This document shows positions 49,841 through 58,982 of a DNA stretch of 64,000 bases, piece after piece. Every line of letters begins with the position of its first letter. Position 1 is the stretch's first letter. The notes below the pieces were generated by a model that was given only the letters and a program-made list of their open reading frames with translations, was not told where the DNA came from and did no database searches. Source of the DNA: Pseudomonas parafulva (GTDB lineage Bacteria; Pseudomonadota; Gammaproteobacteria; Pseudomonadales; Pseudomonadaceae). Location of the stretch: the NCBI RefSeq assembly GCF_002021815.1, contig NZ_CP019952.1, forward strand, positions 4,061,001 through 4,125,000. The letters run 5' to 3'. Both the position numbers and the translations under genes were made by a program.

Positions 49841-50259
49841 CAGCCGAGCTGAGGCGGCAGGCGGTACAGGTACAGCAACACCACGGTGGACAAGGCCAGC
49901 AGCACCTGCGGGACGGTCTCCAGCCCTACCAGCACCGACACCGCGGCTACCCAGGCGGGGAAGCAGGCATAGGTCATGGCCAGGCGCCGCACGCGAGCCA
50001 GTTCGATCCACGCAGCAGGCTCGGCTTCGGTACCGAGGGCCTTGGAGGTGGCAATCAGCGCGCGCTTGTAGGCCCCGAAGCGCGGCAAGGTGAGAAACAA
50101 TGTGGCTGCGCCAGCGATGAACAGCGGCATGGCCAACATGGGAATCATCGCCTCGCCACCGCCAAAGGCCCAGGCCATGACCGGCAGCGGCACGAGGCCC
50201 ACCGCCAGGTATTGCCACCAGGCCAGGGCAAGACGCCGCTTGACCTCGGCACGGGTCAC
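49840..50259 (-). CDS. Small integral membrane protein of unknown function
   Basis: 139 residues with about four hydrophobic segments ([68 protein letters not shown]) and short basic loops. No known domain is recognised. The start is GTG at 50257-50259 overlapping the ribA stop (GTGA); its own stop overlaps the btuF start. The strict coupling in ribA-X-btuF argues that it is really translated. Confidence 0.75.
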   Translation of the reverse strand: MTRAEVKRRLALAWWQYLAVGLVPLPVMAWAFGGGEAMIPMLAMPLFIAGAATLFLTLPRFGAYKRALIATSKALGTEAEPAAWIELARVRRLAMTYACFPAWVAAVSVLVGLETVPQVLLALSTVVLLYLYRLPPQLG

Positions 50260-50873
50260 GCCTGGGGCACCTCGCCCTGGTGTTCGTTGCCCAGCATATG
50301 GCCCAGCTTGCCGGCCTTGGTCGCCAGGTAATGGCTGTTGTGCGGGTTGTGCCCGGTATGCAGCGGCACACGCTCGGCCACCACGATATCCATGTCGGTC
50401 AGGGCCTTGACCTTGCGCGGGTTGTTGGTCATCAAGCGCAACGCCTTGACTCCCAGGTGCTCGAGCATTGGCAGGCAGATGGCGTAGTCGCGTTGGTCGG
50501 CGGCAAACCCGAGGCGCTCATTGGCTTCGACCGTGTCCGCCCCGCCGTCCTGCAGTTCATAGGCGCGGATCTTGTTCAGCAGGCCAATGCCACGGCCTTC
50601 CTGGCGCAGGTAAAGCAGCACGCCACGGCCTTCTCGGGCGATCGCCTGGAGGGCAGCTTCGAGTTGCGACCCGCAATCACAGCGTTGACTGAACAAGGCG
50701 TCGCCGGTCAGGCACTCGGAATGCAGGCGCCCCAATACCGGCTGCCCATCGGCGATATCACCCAGGCTGAGCACCACGTGCTCGCGGCCGGTGGCTTCAT
50801 CCAGAAAGCCGTGCATGGTGAAAGTCGCGAAAGGCGTCGGGAGTTTAGAGGCTGCAACAAAGACGACGGGCAC
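50256..50873 (-). CDS. ribA: GTP cyclohydrolase II
   Basis: 205-residue zinc enzyme opening the ring of GTP, the first riboflavin step. The zinc cysteines are intact: Cys54, Cys65 and Cys67 in [18 protein letters not shown]. Further family blocks are [20 protein letters not shown] and [12 protein letters not shown]. It should provide the real cyclohydrolase activity, since the RibBA copy lacks these cysteines. It leads a coupled set ribA-membrane protein-btuF. Confidence 0.97.
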   Translation of the reverse strand: MPVVFVAASKLPTPFATFTMHGFLDEATGREHVVLSLGDIADGQPVLGRLHSECLTGDALFSQRCDCGSQLEAALQAIAREGRGVLLYLRQEGRGIGLLNKIRAYELQDGGADTVEANERLGFAADQRDYAICLPMLEHLGVKALRLMTNNPRKVKALTDMDIVVAERVPLHTGHNPHNSHYLATKAGKLGHMLGNEHQGEVPQA

Positions 50874-51006
50874 GTTGTGCTCCTGGGATAAGTGGGAATT
50901 TCAATGGACCGATTGTATCAGCAGCTTACGAGCAGTGCTCCGGCAGTATACCGCCGGTTATTATCGAAAACCTCGATGCGTGGCAGGTGCGGTTATACGC
51001 AACGCG

Positions 51007-51747
51007 CTACGGCTTGGCGCTGGTATCGAAAGGATAAGGCTGTTTCCAACGCTCGAATATCGGCCTGAGTTCGCCGCTGCGCACCAGTTCGGCCATGCGT
51101 TTGTCGAACACATCACGCAGTGCCTCACCCCGTTCACTGCGGGCGAACGCCAGGTACATGGGCAGCTCGACCACGTGGGTACGCCGGAATCGATCAGGTT
51201 GCGAGCTTTGCCCAATGACGTAGTCCACTTCGGTCATGGCGTCGACATAGAAGTCCACCCGGTCATGCTCAAGCATGGGCAGAATGCCTTCGCGCCGCTG
51301 GATTTCACGGTACTCCCGCACGCGGGGCAAGTATTTGCCATAGGCATAGCCACGCACCCAGGCCAGGCGATAGTCGCCTATGGTTGCCAGTGTGGGGGCC
51401 GGCTTGCTGGCAAGCCCGAGGGCGTAGACATGGTCGACGTCGAAATGCCAGCGAGGGTAGAGGTTGTCTTCACTTTCGTTCTTGTAGGAGCCGACCCAGG
51501 CATCAGCCTCGCCACGTTTGACCAGGCCAATGGCACGGCTGTAGGGCGCACTCTGCGGCACGACCTCGATCCCTGCGGGCTGGAACACCTTACGCATCAC
51601 GTCCCAGGCCACACCGGTGCCATCTGCGTTGGTGTAGTCGGCCCACTCCTCGCTGACCAGGTGAACCTGGTCAGGTTGGCTGTCGCCGGCAGTCGCCCAC
51701 GGGGCCGCGACCATCAGTAATGCCAGCAGCATACCCTTCAGCACCAT
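51007..51747 (-). CDS. Periplasmic substrate-binding protein (SBP_bac_3 type)
   Basis: 246 residues with a signal peptide (MVLKGMLLALLMVAAPWATA) and a two-lobed amino-acid-binding-protein pattern: WADYTNADGTGVAWDVMRKVF, SAPYSRAIGLVKRGEADAWVG, and a C-terminal FERWKQPYPF. No ABC permease or ATPase gene is adjacent, so it is an orphan binding protein or a sensor-type one. It sits 13 bp after pgpA on the same strand and might be transcribed with the rib/nusB/thiL/pgpA genes. Confidence 0.85.
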   Translation of the reverse strand: MVLKGMLLALLMVAAPWATAGDSQPDQVHLVSEEWADYTNADGTGVAWDVMRKVFQPAGIEVVPQSAPYSRAIGLVKRGEADAWVGSYKNESEDNLYPRWHFDVDHVYALGLASKPAPTLATIGDYRLAWVRGYAYGKYLPRVREYREIQRREGILPMLEHDRVDFYVDAMTEVDYVIGQSSQPDRFRRTHVVELPMYLAFARSERGEALRDVFDKRMAELVRSGELRPIFERWKQPYPFDTSAKP

Positions 51748-51760
51748 GGCAGCCCCCGTT

Positions 51761-52264
51761 CTATGCGACAGCCCATACCAGAACCTGCATGCCCAACCAG
51801 GCGAAGACGCCGGCCAGCACGTCATCGAGCATGATGCCGACGCCGCCATGGACGTGACGATCAATCCAACGGATGGGCCAAGGCTTGAGGATGTCGAAGA
51901 AGCGGAACATCAGAAAGCCCGCCAACAGCCACTGCCAGCCATCGGGCACCAGCCACAGCGTAATCCACATGCCGACCATTTCGTCCCAGACGATGCCTTC
52001 ATGATCATGCACGCGCAAGTCATTGGCCACCTTGCCGCACAGCCAAAAGCCGAACAGCATGGTGATACCCAGTACCAGCCAGTAGCCCCAATCGGGCAGC
52101 ATCTGCCAGAGCGGAATGAAGGGTATCGCCACCAGCGAGCCCCAGGTGCCAGGCGCCTTGGGCAAGGTGCCGGAGCCGAACCCGAACGCGATGAAGTGCC
52201 AAGGGTTGCGCCAGACCGATGGCGGAACGAACTCCGCAGGCACCTGATTGGGGTGGTCGGTCAC
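51761..52264 (-). CDS. pgpA: Phosphatidylglycerophosphatase A
   Basis: 167-residue membrane enzyme of phospholipid synthesis, dephosphorylating phosphatidylglycerophosphate. The signature FGSGTLPKAPGTWGSLVA is present, followed by VWDEMVGMWITL with conserved acidic residues and membrane helices. The start is GTG at 52262-52264 overlapping the thiL stop (GTGA). Confidence 0.95.
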   Translation of the reverse strand: MTDHPNQVPAEFVPPSVWRNPWHFIAFGFGSGTLPKAPGTWGSLVAIPFIPLWQMLPDWGYWLVLGITMLFGFWLCGKVANDLRVHDHEGIVWDEMVGMWITLWLVPDGWQWLLAGFLMFRFFDILKPWPIRWIDRHVHGGVGIMLDDVLAGVFAWLGMQVLVWAVA

Positions 52265-53235
52265 GGTATCTCCCTAAAGTGTTGGTAGCCCCGCTGCCGA
52301 GGCGTGATGTCCTGACCGTGCGCGTCGCGCAGGGACACGCCCTGCCCTTGCAGTACGCGGCCAATGGGGTAGACCTGGATGAAGCCAAAGTGCGCAAGGT
52401 GCGTCAAGGCGTCCGGGGGTGCCGTGAACGCCAGGATGTAGTCGTCACCACCGGCGAGCGCTGCCTGCACGGCCGCCTCGCGCCCCAGGAACGCCTCCAC
52501 TTCGGGGGACACCGGCACCTGCGCCAGGTTCACCTCGAGCGCCACGCCAGAGGCCTTGGCGATATGACCGCAATCGGCTAGCAAGCCATCGGAAATATCG
52601 AGTGCCGCCGTAGCGTGCCCTCTGAGCAAGGCACCGAGGGTGAGCTGCGGCATGGGCGCCCAATAGTGGGCCAGCAGCGGCGCTGCCACGGCCGGCGGTG
52701 CCTGGCGCTGCCCGAGCACCAGGGGCAAGGCGCCAGCGGCCTTGCCCAGCGAGCCACCGACATACAGCAGGTCGCCTGGCTGGGCGCCAGTGCGTCGTAA
52801 TGCCTGCCCGGTGGGCACACGGCCGAACACCGTCACGGTGATGCTCAACGGACCCCGGGTCGTGTCACCGCCAATCAGGCTCATGCGGCAACGGTGTGCC
52901 ATGCGGCTGAGCCCTGCCGAAAACTCCTCCAACCAATCGTGGCTGACGTCAGGCAGGGTAAGGGCCAGCGTGAAGCCGATCGCAGTGGCGCCCATGGCGG
53001 CCAGATCACTGACAGCGACGGCCAGGCAGCGCTGCCCCAGCAGCTTCGGGTCGCAGACGGCAGGGAAATGCACGCCGGCTACCAGGGTGTCGGTCGAGAC
53101 GGCCAACTGCTCACCGGGAGGGAGATCCAACAGGGCACAGTCGTCACCGATGCCCAGCGCCACCCCTTCGCCCTCGCCGTGCACTGCACAGTGCGCGGAG
53201 GCGAAGTAACGGTTGATCAGCTCGAACTCACCCAT
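52261..53235 (-). CDS. thiL: Thiamine-monophosphate kinase
   Basis: 324-residue kinase forming thiamine diphosphate. Motifs are GEFELINRYFA at the N-terminus, IGDDCALLD, and VSTDTLVAGVHF, then LIGGDTTRGPLSITV and ALDISDGLLADCGHIAKASG. The ATG at 53235 (MGEFELI) is the natural start. It ends overlapping the pgpA start and lies 18 bp behind nusB, as in many gamma-proteobacteria. Confidence 0.96.
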   Translation of the reverse strand: MGEFELINRYFASAHCAVHGEGEGVALGIGDDCALLDLPPGEQLAVSTDTLVAGVHFPAVCDPKLLGQRCLAVAVSDLAAMGATAIGFTLALTLPDVSHDWLEEFSAGLSRMAHRCRMSLIGGDTTRGPLSITVTVFGRVPTGQALRRTGAQPGDLLYVGGSLGKAAGALPLVLGQRQAPPAVAAPLLAHYWAPMPQLTLGALLRGHATAALDISDGLLADCGHIAKASGVALEVNLAQVPVSPEVEAFLGREAAVQAALAGGDDYILAFTAPPDALTHLAHFGFIQVYPIGRVLQGQGVSLRDAHGQDITPRQRGYQHFREIP

Positions 53236-53253
53236 GGCCAGGCTGCGCCGCAA

Positions 53254-53754
53254 TTAGCGCTTGTTCGCCTTGACTTCGACTTCGCGCAGCGTCGGTGCCA
53301 GTTTGTCGAGCACGCCGTTGACGAACTTGTGACCGTCGGTGGCGCCGAAGACCTTGGCCAGCTCGACGCCTTCGTTGATCACAACGCGATAAGGCACGTC
53401 GATGCGCTTGATGAATTCCCAAGTGGACAGACGCAACACGGCCAGTTCGACCGGGTCGAGCTCGTCGAGGCTCAGGTCCAGGCAGGGCTTGAGCGCACTG
53501 TCGATTTCGTCCTTGATGGCCGGAACGCCATGCAGGATTTCACGGAAGTAGGCGCCGTCGACATCCGCAAAATCGTTATCGACCCGAAACTGCGCTTCGA
53601 TCTCGTTCAACGAATGCTGCGCCATGTGCCATTGATACAGCGCTTGGGTCGCGAGCTTGCGGGCTTCACGGCGCTTGGCGCTCTTCGATGGCTTGCCGGC
53701 ATCCGCAGGTTTGGGATCGCGCGGGTTGAAACGATCGCTTTCGTCGCTAATCAC
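53254..53754 (-). CDS. nusB: Transcription antitermination factor NusB
   Basis: 166-residue all-helical RNA-binding protein that works with NusE in rRNA antitermination. Family blocks are [17 protein letters not shown] and [13 protein letters not shown], then [20 protein letters not shown] and [10 protein letters not shown]. The start is taken as GTG at 53752-53754, overlapping the ribH stop (GTGA); a charged N-terminal tail of about 27 residues precedes the core. Confidence 0.96.
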   Translation of the reverse strand: MISDESDRFNPRDPKPADAGKPSKSAKRREARKLATQALYQWHMAQHSLNEIEAQFRVDNDFADVDGAYFREILHGVPAIKDEIDSALKPCLDLSLDELDPVELAVLRLSTWEFIKRIDVPYRVVINEGVELAKVFGATDGHKFVNGVLDKLAPTLREVEVKANKR

Positions 53755-54227
53755 TTGGCCTCCAACTGCGCCAGCAGGCTTACCATTTCCAGGGCAGACA
53801 GGGCGGCTTCTGCACCTTTGTTGCCGGCTTTGGTGCCGGAACGCTCGATGGCCTGCTCGATGGAGTCGACGGTCAGTACGCCGAACGCCACAGGGACACC
53901 GAACTCCATGGACACCTGGGCCAGGCCCTTGGTGCACTCGCCCGCCACGTATTCAAAGTGCGGGGTGCCGCCACGGATCACAGCGCCCAGTGCGATGATC
54001 GCGTCGTAAGCACCCTGCTGGGCGACCTTCTGGGCAACCAGCGGAATCTCGAACGCGCCAGGCGCACGGATGATGGTGATGTCGTTTTCGCTGACGCCAT
54101 GGCGTACCAGGGCATCAACGGCACCACTTACCAGGCTTTCGACAACGAAGCTGTTGAAGCGGCCAACCACCAAAGCATAGCGACCTTTGGGGGCAATGAA
54201 GGTACCTTCGATGGTCTTCAGGGTCAT
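53751..54227 (-). CDS. ribH: 6,7-dimethyl-8-ribityllumazine synthase
   Basis: 158-residue enzyme joining the pyrimidine from RibD and the RibB product. The signatures are [35 protein letters not shown], and [19 protein letters not shown]. Its stop overlaps the nusB GTG start. It follows ribBA by 92 bp. Confidence 0.97.
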   Translation of the reverse strand: MTLKTIEGTFIAPKGRYALVVGRFNSFVVESLVSGAVDALVRHGVSENDITIIRAPGAFEIPLVAQKVAQQGAYDAIIALGAVIRGGTPHFEYVAGECTKGLAQVSMEFGVPVAFGVLTVDSIEQAIERSGTKAGNKGAEAALSALEMVSLLAQLEAK

Positions 54228-54319
54228 TGCGATATTCTCATCTTCAAACGCAAGGCCGCTTGCTGGCGGCCTCGACAGGGGTATGGACTCGAGCTGCAGG
54301 GCGTCATTGCCGCCTCAAG

Positions 54320-55411
54320 TCACTCGGAGGGCACGTATTCTACAACTTCCAGGTCGAATCCGGATATCGCATTGAACTTCATCGGCGAACTCATCAGGCG
54401 CATCTTGCGCACACCCAGGTCACGCAGGATCTGCGAACCGGCACCCACGGTGCTGTAGGTGGTCGGGGTCTTGGCCGGTGCATCGCCTGCGCTTTCGCGG
54501 ATATGCGCGAGCAGCACGTCGCCATCAAGCGGGTGCCCCAGCAGCAGCACCACACCGCTTCCGGCTTCGGCCACGGCGGCCATGGCGGCGCGCAGGCTCC
54601 AGCGGCCCGGCTGCTTGACCAGCAGCAGGTCACGCAGCGGGTCCATGTTGTGCACCCGCACCAGGGTGGGCTCTTCGGCGCAGATGGTGCCCAGGGTCAA
54701 GGCCATGTGCACGTCACCTTCCACCGCATCGCGGTAGGTGACCAGGTTGAACTCGCCCAGCTCGCTTTCCACCGACTGCTCGGAAACCCGCTGCACGGTG
54801 CGCTCGTGGATCATGCGGTAGTGAATGAGATCGGCGATGGTGCCGATCTTCAGGCCGTGCTCGGCCGCGAACACTTCCAGTTCGGCGCGGCGCGACATGG
54901 TGCCGTCGTCGTTCATCACCTCGCAGATCACGCCGCTGGGTTCGAACCCGGCCATGCGTGCCAGGTCGCAGGCTGCCTCGGTGTGCCCGGCGCGTGCCAG
55001 CGTACCGCCTGGCTGAGCCATGAGCGGGAAGATATGCCCGGGGCTGACGATGTCTTCAGCCTTGGCGTCCCGGGCGGCAGCCGCTTGCACGGTGCGGGCA
55101 CGGTCGGCGGCGGAGATGCCGGTGGTGACCCCTTCGGCCGCCTCGATCGAAACGGTGAACTTGGTGCCGAAACCCGAACCATTGCGCGGCGCCATCAGCG
55201 GCAGCTTGAGGGTTTCGCAACGTTCGCGGGTCATTGGCATGCAGATCAGGCCACGGGCGTGCTTGGCCATGAAGTTGATGTGCTCGGGCTGGCAGCATTC
55301 GGCTGCCATGATGATATCGCCTTCGTTCTCGCGGTCTTCGTCATCCATCAGGATGACCATTTTGCCCTGGCGGATGTCTTCGACCAGTTCTTCGATGCTG
55401 TTGAGCGCCAC
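54320..55411 (-). CDS. ribBA: RibBA-type DHBP synthase with a degenerate cyclohydrolase II half
   Basis: 363 residues. The N-terminal half is a complete DHBP synthase (MVILMDDEDRENEGDIIMAA, then LICMPMTRERC and SPGHIFPLMAQPGGTLARAG). The C-terminal half resembles GTP cyclohydrolase II, but the zinc site region reads TLVRVHNMDPLRDLLLVKQP, with no cysteines. So only RibB activity is expected from this protein. Such RibB-X hybrids are known in proteobacteria. The start is GTG at 55411 with AGAAGGGGG upstream. It lies between ribE and ribH. Confidence 0.93.
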   Translation of the reverse strand: MALNSIEELVEDIRQGKMVILMDDEDRENEGDIIMAAECCQPEHINFMAKHARGLICMPMTRERCETLKLPLMAPRNGSGFGTKFTVSIEAAEGVTTGISAADRARTVQAAAARDAKAEDIVSPGHIFPLMAQPGGTLARAGHTEAACDLARMAGFEPSGVICEVMNDDGTMSRRAELEVFAAEHGLKIGTIADLIHYRMIHERTVQRVSEQSVESELGEFNLVTYRDAVEGDVHMALTLGTICAEEPTLVRVHNMDPLRDLLLVKQPGRWSLRAAMAAVAEAGSGVVLLLGHPLDGDVLLAHIRESAGDAPAKTPTTYSTVGAGSQILRDLGVRKMRLMSSPMKFNAISGFDLEVVEYVPSE

Positions 55412-55429
55412 GCGGCACCCCCTTCTCAA

Positions 55430-56095
55430 TCAGGATTTCAAGAAGCCGTTGGCGGCCAGGAAACTTTCGGTGATGCCACTGCCCTTGCTCGGCTCGGCCG
55501 CCTTGTCGCCCAGCAGCAAGCGCTCCAGGTAACGGGCCAGCAGGTCGACCTCAAGGTTTACCCGACACCCTGCGCGGTAGTCGGCCATGATGGTTTCGGA
55601 CAGGGTGTGCGGGACGATGGTCAGCTCGAATTCGGCGCCATTGACCTCGTTGACCGTCAGGCTGGTGCCATCGACGGTGATCGAACCCTTGTGGGCGATG
55701 TACTTGGCCAGTTCTCGCGGCGCACGCACGCGAAACTGGATGGCGCGAGCGTTATCGCTGCGCGAGATGATTTCACCTACACCGTCGACGTGGCCGCTGA
55801 CCAGGTGCCCCCCCAGGCGGGTGGTGGGCGTCAGCGCTTTTTCAAGGTTGACCTTGCTGCCACTTTTCAGGTCGACGAAGGCCGTGCGCTTGAGGGTCTC
55901 TACGCTGACATCGGCCCAGAAGCCGTTGCCTGGCAATTCCACTGCCGTCAGGCACACGCCATTGACGGCGATGCTGTCGCCAAGCTTGACGTCACCCAGG
56001 TCGAGCTTGCCGGTGTCGACGTGCACGCGCACGTCGCCGCCTTTGGGCGTCAGGCTGCGGATGGTGCCGATGGATTCGATGATGCCGGTGAACAT
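55430..56095 (-). CDS. ribE: Riboflavin synthase alpha subunit
   Basis: 221-residue enzyme converting two ribityllumazines into riboflavin. The tandem lumazine-binding halves are seen as MFTGIIESIGTIRS ... DSIAVNGVCLTAVEL and the second as ISRSDNARAIQFRV ... KGSITVDGTSLTVNEV. The gene starts 40 bp after ribD and ends 18 bp before the ribBA GTG. Some databases name this gene ribC. Confidence 0.96.
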   Translation of the reverse strand: MFTGIIESIGTIRSLTPKGGDVRVHVDTGKLDLGDVKLGDSIAVNGVCLTAVELPGNGFWADVSVETLKRTAFVDLKSGSKVNLEKALTPTTRLGGHLVSGHVDGVGEIISRSDNARAIQFRVRAPRELAKYIAHKGSITVDGTSLTVNEVNGAEFELTIVPHTLSETIMADYRAGCRVNLEVDLLARYLERLLLGDKAAEPSKGSGITESFLAANGFLKS

Positions 56096-56135
56096 GGGTC
56101 TTCCTCAAAACGGTGTGCGCGGGGCAAGCCGCGCA

Positions 56136-57266
56136 TTATACGCCGGGAGCAGGCAGCGGTACGGCTGTGACCCGCCAGTCATCGCCTACTGCGCGCATGT
56201 CGGTGATCTGCAGCCGCGGTGCCTCGCTCATGCGGTTCAGTGGCCAGTCCAGCAGGGGACGTGCGCTTGAGCCCAGGAAGGTGCCGGCCATGAACAGCTG
56301 GTACTCGTCGACAAGGCCTTGCTGGGCGAAGGCACCCACCAGACCTGCGCCGGCTTCCAGCAGGATTTCGTTGACGCCACGGGCGGCCAGGGCTTGAAGC
56401 AGGGCACGCAGGTCGACATGGCCATTGTCACCCGGAAGGCTAAGCAGTTCATGGCCGGCAGCGGCATAACGTGGGTCATCTGCGACGGCGGTCACCACCA
56501 GCGCCGAGCCGGCCTGGAAGAATGGTGCCTGCAAGGGCAAGCGCAAACGGCCATCGACCAGCACCCGCAGCGGTGCCCGGCTCAGGGCAAGCGCGGTGGT
56601 TTCGGCGTCCAGGCCCAACTCGGCGCCACGCACCGTCATGCGTGCACCGTCAGCCAGCACGCTGCTTGCACTGGTCAGCACCACGCTTGAGCGCGCCCGC
56701 AGGCGCTGCACGGCAGAACGCGCCGCAGGGCCGGTGATCCACTGGCTTTCGCCGCTGGCCATGGCGGTACGACCATCCAGGCTCATGGCCAGCTTGGCGC
56801 GCACGAACGGCAACCCCTGCTCCATGCGCTTGAGAAACCCAGGGTTGAGTGCCCGTGCCTGCGCTTCGAGCACCCCGCTGGCCACGTCGATACCGGCCTG
56901 GGCAAGCCGCTGCAGGCCTTGCCCGGCCACCTGGGGATTCGGGTCCTGCATGGCGGCCACCACCCGCGCCACACCGGCCTTGACCAAGGCTTCGGCACAC
57001 GGCGGCGTACGGCCATGGTGGCTGCAGGGTTCGAGGGTGACATAGGCACAGCCGCCCCGCGCACGCTCGCCTGCCTGGGCAAGCGCATGCACCTCGGCGT
57101 GTGGCTCCCCGGCGCGTACATGCCAGCCCTCGCCCACCACCTCGCCATCGCGGACGATGACGCAGCCCACACGCGGGTTGGGGTGGGTGGTGTAGAGCCC
57201 CTTGCGCGCCAACTCAAGCGCGCGGGCCATGTAATGGGCGTCAAGCACAGCTGCGGGGGTTTGCAT
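56136..57266 (-). CDS. ribD: Bifunctional riboflavin deaminase/reductase RibD
   Basis: 376 residues. The N-terminal deaminase zinc site is HAEVHAL with PCSHHGRTPPC. The C-terminal reductase half contains VRAKLAMSLDGRTAMASGESQWIT and LLEAGAGLVGAF. It performs the second and third riboflavin steps. I chose the ATG at 57266 because AAAGAG is well spaced before it; a GTG at 57272, overlapping the nrdR stop, is the alternative and would add two residues. Confidence 0.96.
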   Translation of the reverse strand: MQTPAAVLDAHYMARALELARKGLYTTHPNPRVGCVIVRDGEVVGEGWHVRAGEPHAEVHALAQAGERARGGCAYVTLEPCSHHGRTPPCAEALVKAGVARVVAAMQDPNPQVAGQGLQRLAQAGIDVASGVLEAQARALNPGFLKRMEQGLPFVRAKLAMSLDGRTAMASGESQWITGPAARSAVQRLRARSSVVLTSASSVLADGARMTVRGAELGLDAETTALALSRAPLRVLVDGRLRLPLQAPFFQAGSALVVTAVADDPRYAAAGHELLSLPGDNGHVDLRALLQALAARGVNEILLEAGAGLVGAFAQQGLVDEYQLFMAGTFLGSSARPLLDWPLNRMSEAPRLQITDMRAVGDDWRVTAVPLPAPGV

Positions 57267-57268
57267 GC

Positions 57269-57733
57269 TCACTCTTTGGCTGGCTCACGGGCCAGGCGGT
57301 CGATTTCTTCGCGGAATTCGTCAAGGTCCTGGAAGCGCCGATAAACCGAGGCGAAGCGGATGTAGGCCACTTCATCGAGCTTGCGCAACTCGCCCATCAC
57401 CAGCTCGCCCACCACCAGCGACTTGACCTCGCGCTCACCGGTGGCCCGCAGCCGACTCTTGATGTGGGCCAGGGCGGCTTCGAGGCGCTCGACACTGACA
57501 GGGCGTTTTTCCAGCGCACGCTGCATGCCGGCCCGCAACTTGTCTTCGTCGAAGGGCTGGCGAGTACCGTCCTGCTTGATCAGCCGGGGTAGTACCAGCT
57601 CGGCGGTTTCGAAGGTGGTGAAGCGCTCGCCGCAGGCGACGCATTCGCGACGGCGCCGCACTTGCTCGCCCTCGGCGACCAGGCGCGAGTCGATGACCTT
57701 GGTGTCGTTGGCACCGCAAAACGGACAGTGCAT
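57269..57733 (-). CDS. nrdR: Transcriptional repressor NrdR
   Basis: 154-residue zinc-ribbon/ATP-cone repressor of ribonucleotide reductase genes. The zinc cysteines are in MHCPFCG and [16 protein letters not shown]. The ATP-cone begins [21 protein letters not shown]. The ATG at 57733 is the natural start. It leads the group nrdR-ribD-ribE-ribBA-ribH-nusB-thiL-pgpA, a standard order in gamma-proteobacteria. Confidence 0.97.
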   Translation of the reverse strand: MHCPFCGANDTKVIDSRLVAEGEQVRRRRECVACGERFTTFETAELVLPRLIKQDGTRQPFDEDKLRAGMQRALEKRPVSVERLEAALAHIKSRLRATGEREVKSLVVGELVMGELRKLDEVAYIRFASVYRRFQDLDEFREEIDRLAREPAKE

Positions 57734-57838
57734 GGTGGCAGGCAACAAAAAAAGGGAGGGCCATGGTAGCGCATCCCACTGGCAAGACAAGCCAAAGGGG
57801 TTAACATCCATGCAATTCTGCCCCTGAAGGACTACCCC

Positions 57839-58291
57839 ATGCCTCTTCGCGCGCTTGCCGTGCTGTGCTGCGCCGCCCTGCTCACCGCCTGCGGCAGTGA
57901 CCGGCCCAAGACCGAACAACCGCCTGCCCCGGCGCCCGCCAAGGTGGCCAAAAAGGCCCAGCCGCTTGGCCCCTTGCCGGCTTATCAGCGCGAGCTGAGC
58001 GGCACGTTGCTGGGAATCCCCGCAGGCGCAGAGGTGGAACTTGCCCTGCTGGTGATCGATGAGCGCGATCGGCCGCAACAGCTGCTGGCCAGTAGCACCC
58101 TGCCGGGTACCGGACAGGCCTTGCCCTACCAGCTGCGCTTCAATCCCGAGGCATTTCCGGCCGGCGCCAGGGTGGAGCTGCGCGGACGAGCCAGCCGCTC
58201 TGGCCAGTTGATCATGCACTTGCCGCCGCTGCGCATCACCCAGGCACAGACCCAGGCCACCGGCCCGCTGCAGTTCGAAAAGGCACCGTAA
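57839..58291 (+). CDS. YbaY family lipoprotein
   Basis: 150 residues. The signal peptide ends in a lipobox LLTAC, predicting a lipoprotein. A short basic, Pro-rich linker follows, then a YbaY-like beta domain ([31 protein letters not shown] ... [24 protein letters not shown] in two parts). The function of the family is not established. The methyltransferase gene starts immediately after its stop. Confidence 0.85.
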   Translation: MPLRALAVLCCAALLTACGSDRPKTEQPPAPAPAKVAKKAQPLGPLPAYQRELSGTLLGIPAGAEVELALLVIDERDRPQQLLASSTLPGTGQALPYQLRFNPEAFPAGARVELRGRASRSGQLIMHLPPLRITQAQTQATGPLQFEKAP

Positions 58292-58951
58292 GTGGCGCCA
58301 GTGGCATTGCAACAGGCCCTGAGCGGCCTGATTGGCGAAGCACGGCTGGTGATCAGCGACCTGCCCGGCTGCACGTTGAAACTATGGCTGATCGATGACC
58401 AGAACATGGACCGCGCCTTCAGCAGTGAAGAAACCCGGCGCATTCTCGAAGACCCGCCGTACTGGAGCTTCTGCTGGGCCAGTGGCCTGGCCATGGCGCG
58501 CTACCTGGCCGAGCACCGGGAGTGGGTAGCCGGCAAGCGGGTGCTCGATTTTGGCGCCGGTTCCGGCATCGCCGGCATTGCCGCCGCCCGTGCAGGTGCG
58601 CTGGAGGTCGTGGCCTGCGACCTTGATCCGCTCGCCTTGGACGCCTGCCGTGCCAACGCCGCCCTTAACGAGGTAGAACTGGGCTACAGCAGCGACTTTT
58701 TTGCCGAAGATGACCGTTTTGACCTGATCCTGGTGGCCGATGTGCTCTACGACCGCGCCAACCTGCCGCTGCTCGATGCCTTCCTCGACCGGGGCCGACA
58801 GGTACTGGTAGCCGACTCGCGCGTGCGGGACTTCAGCCACCCTTTGTACCGATCGCTCGGGGTGCTCGACGCCTTGACCCTTCCGGACCTGGCCGAGCCG
58901 CACGAATTCCGCCGGGTCAGCCTGTACCACGCCAGCCGCGAGCCTTTATAG
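58292..58951 (+). CDS. Class I SAM-dependent methyltransferase (ETFB/PrmA-like)
   Basis: 219 residues. The SAM motif is [20 protein letters not shown], followed by [21 protein letters not shown] and the catalytic-type loop [10 protein letters not shown]. The N-terminal [20 protein letters not shown] is typical of protein-lysine methyltransferases of the ETFB-KMT/nicotinamide N-methylase-like group. The start is GTG directly after the lipoprotein stop (58289-58291). The target is unknown. Confidence 0.85.
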   Translation: MAPVALQQALSGLIGEARLVISDLPGCTLKLWLIDDQNMDRAFSSEETRRILEDPPYWSFCWASGLAMARYLAEHREWVAGKRVLDFGAGSGIAGIAAARAGALEVVACDLDPLALDACRANAALNEVELGYSSDFFAEDDRFDLILVADVLYDRANLPLLDAFLDRGRQVLVADSRVRDFSHPLYRSLGVLDALTLPDLAEPHEFRRVSLYHASREPL

Positions 58952-58982
58952 TGGTGTCATTCACGGATTTGCGAGAGTCGCG

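Noticed and set aside
54227..56170. 647-codon open frame on the plus strand opposite ribBA and ribE
   Set aside because: It is the complement of two certain riboflavin genes and shows only compositionally biased text.
57272..57272. GTG start for RibD overlapping the nrdR stop
   Set aside because: Possible coupling, but AAAGAG is better spaced for the ATG two codons later, so the ATG was preferred.
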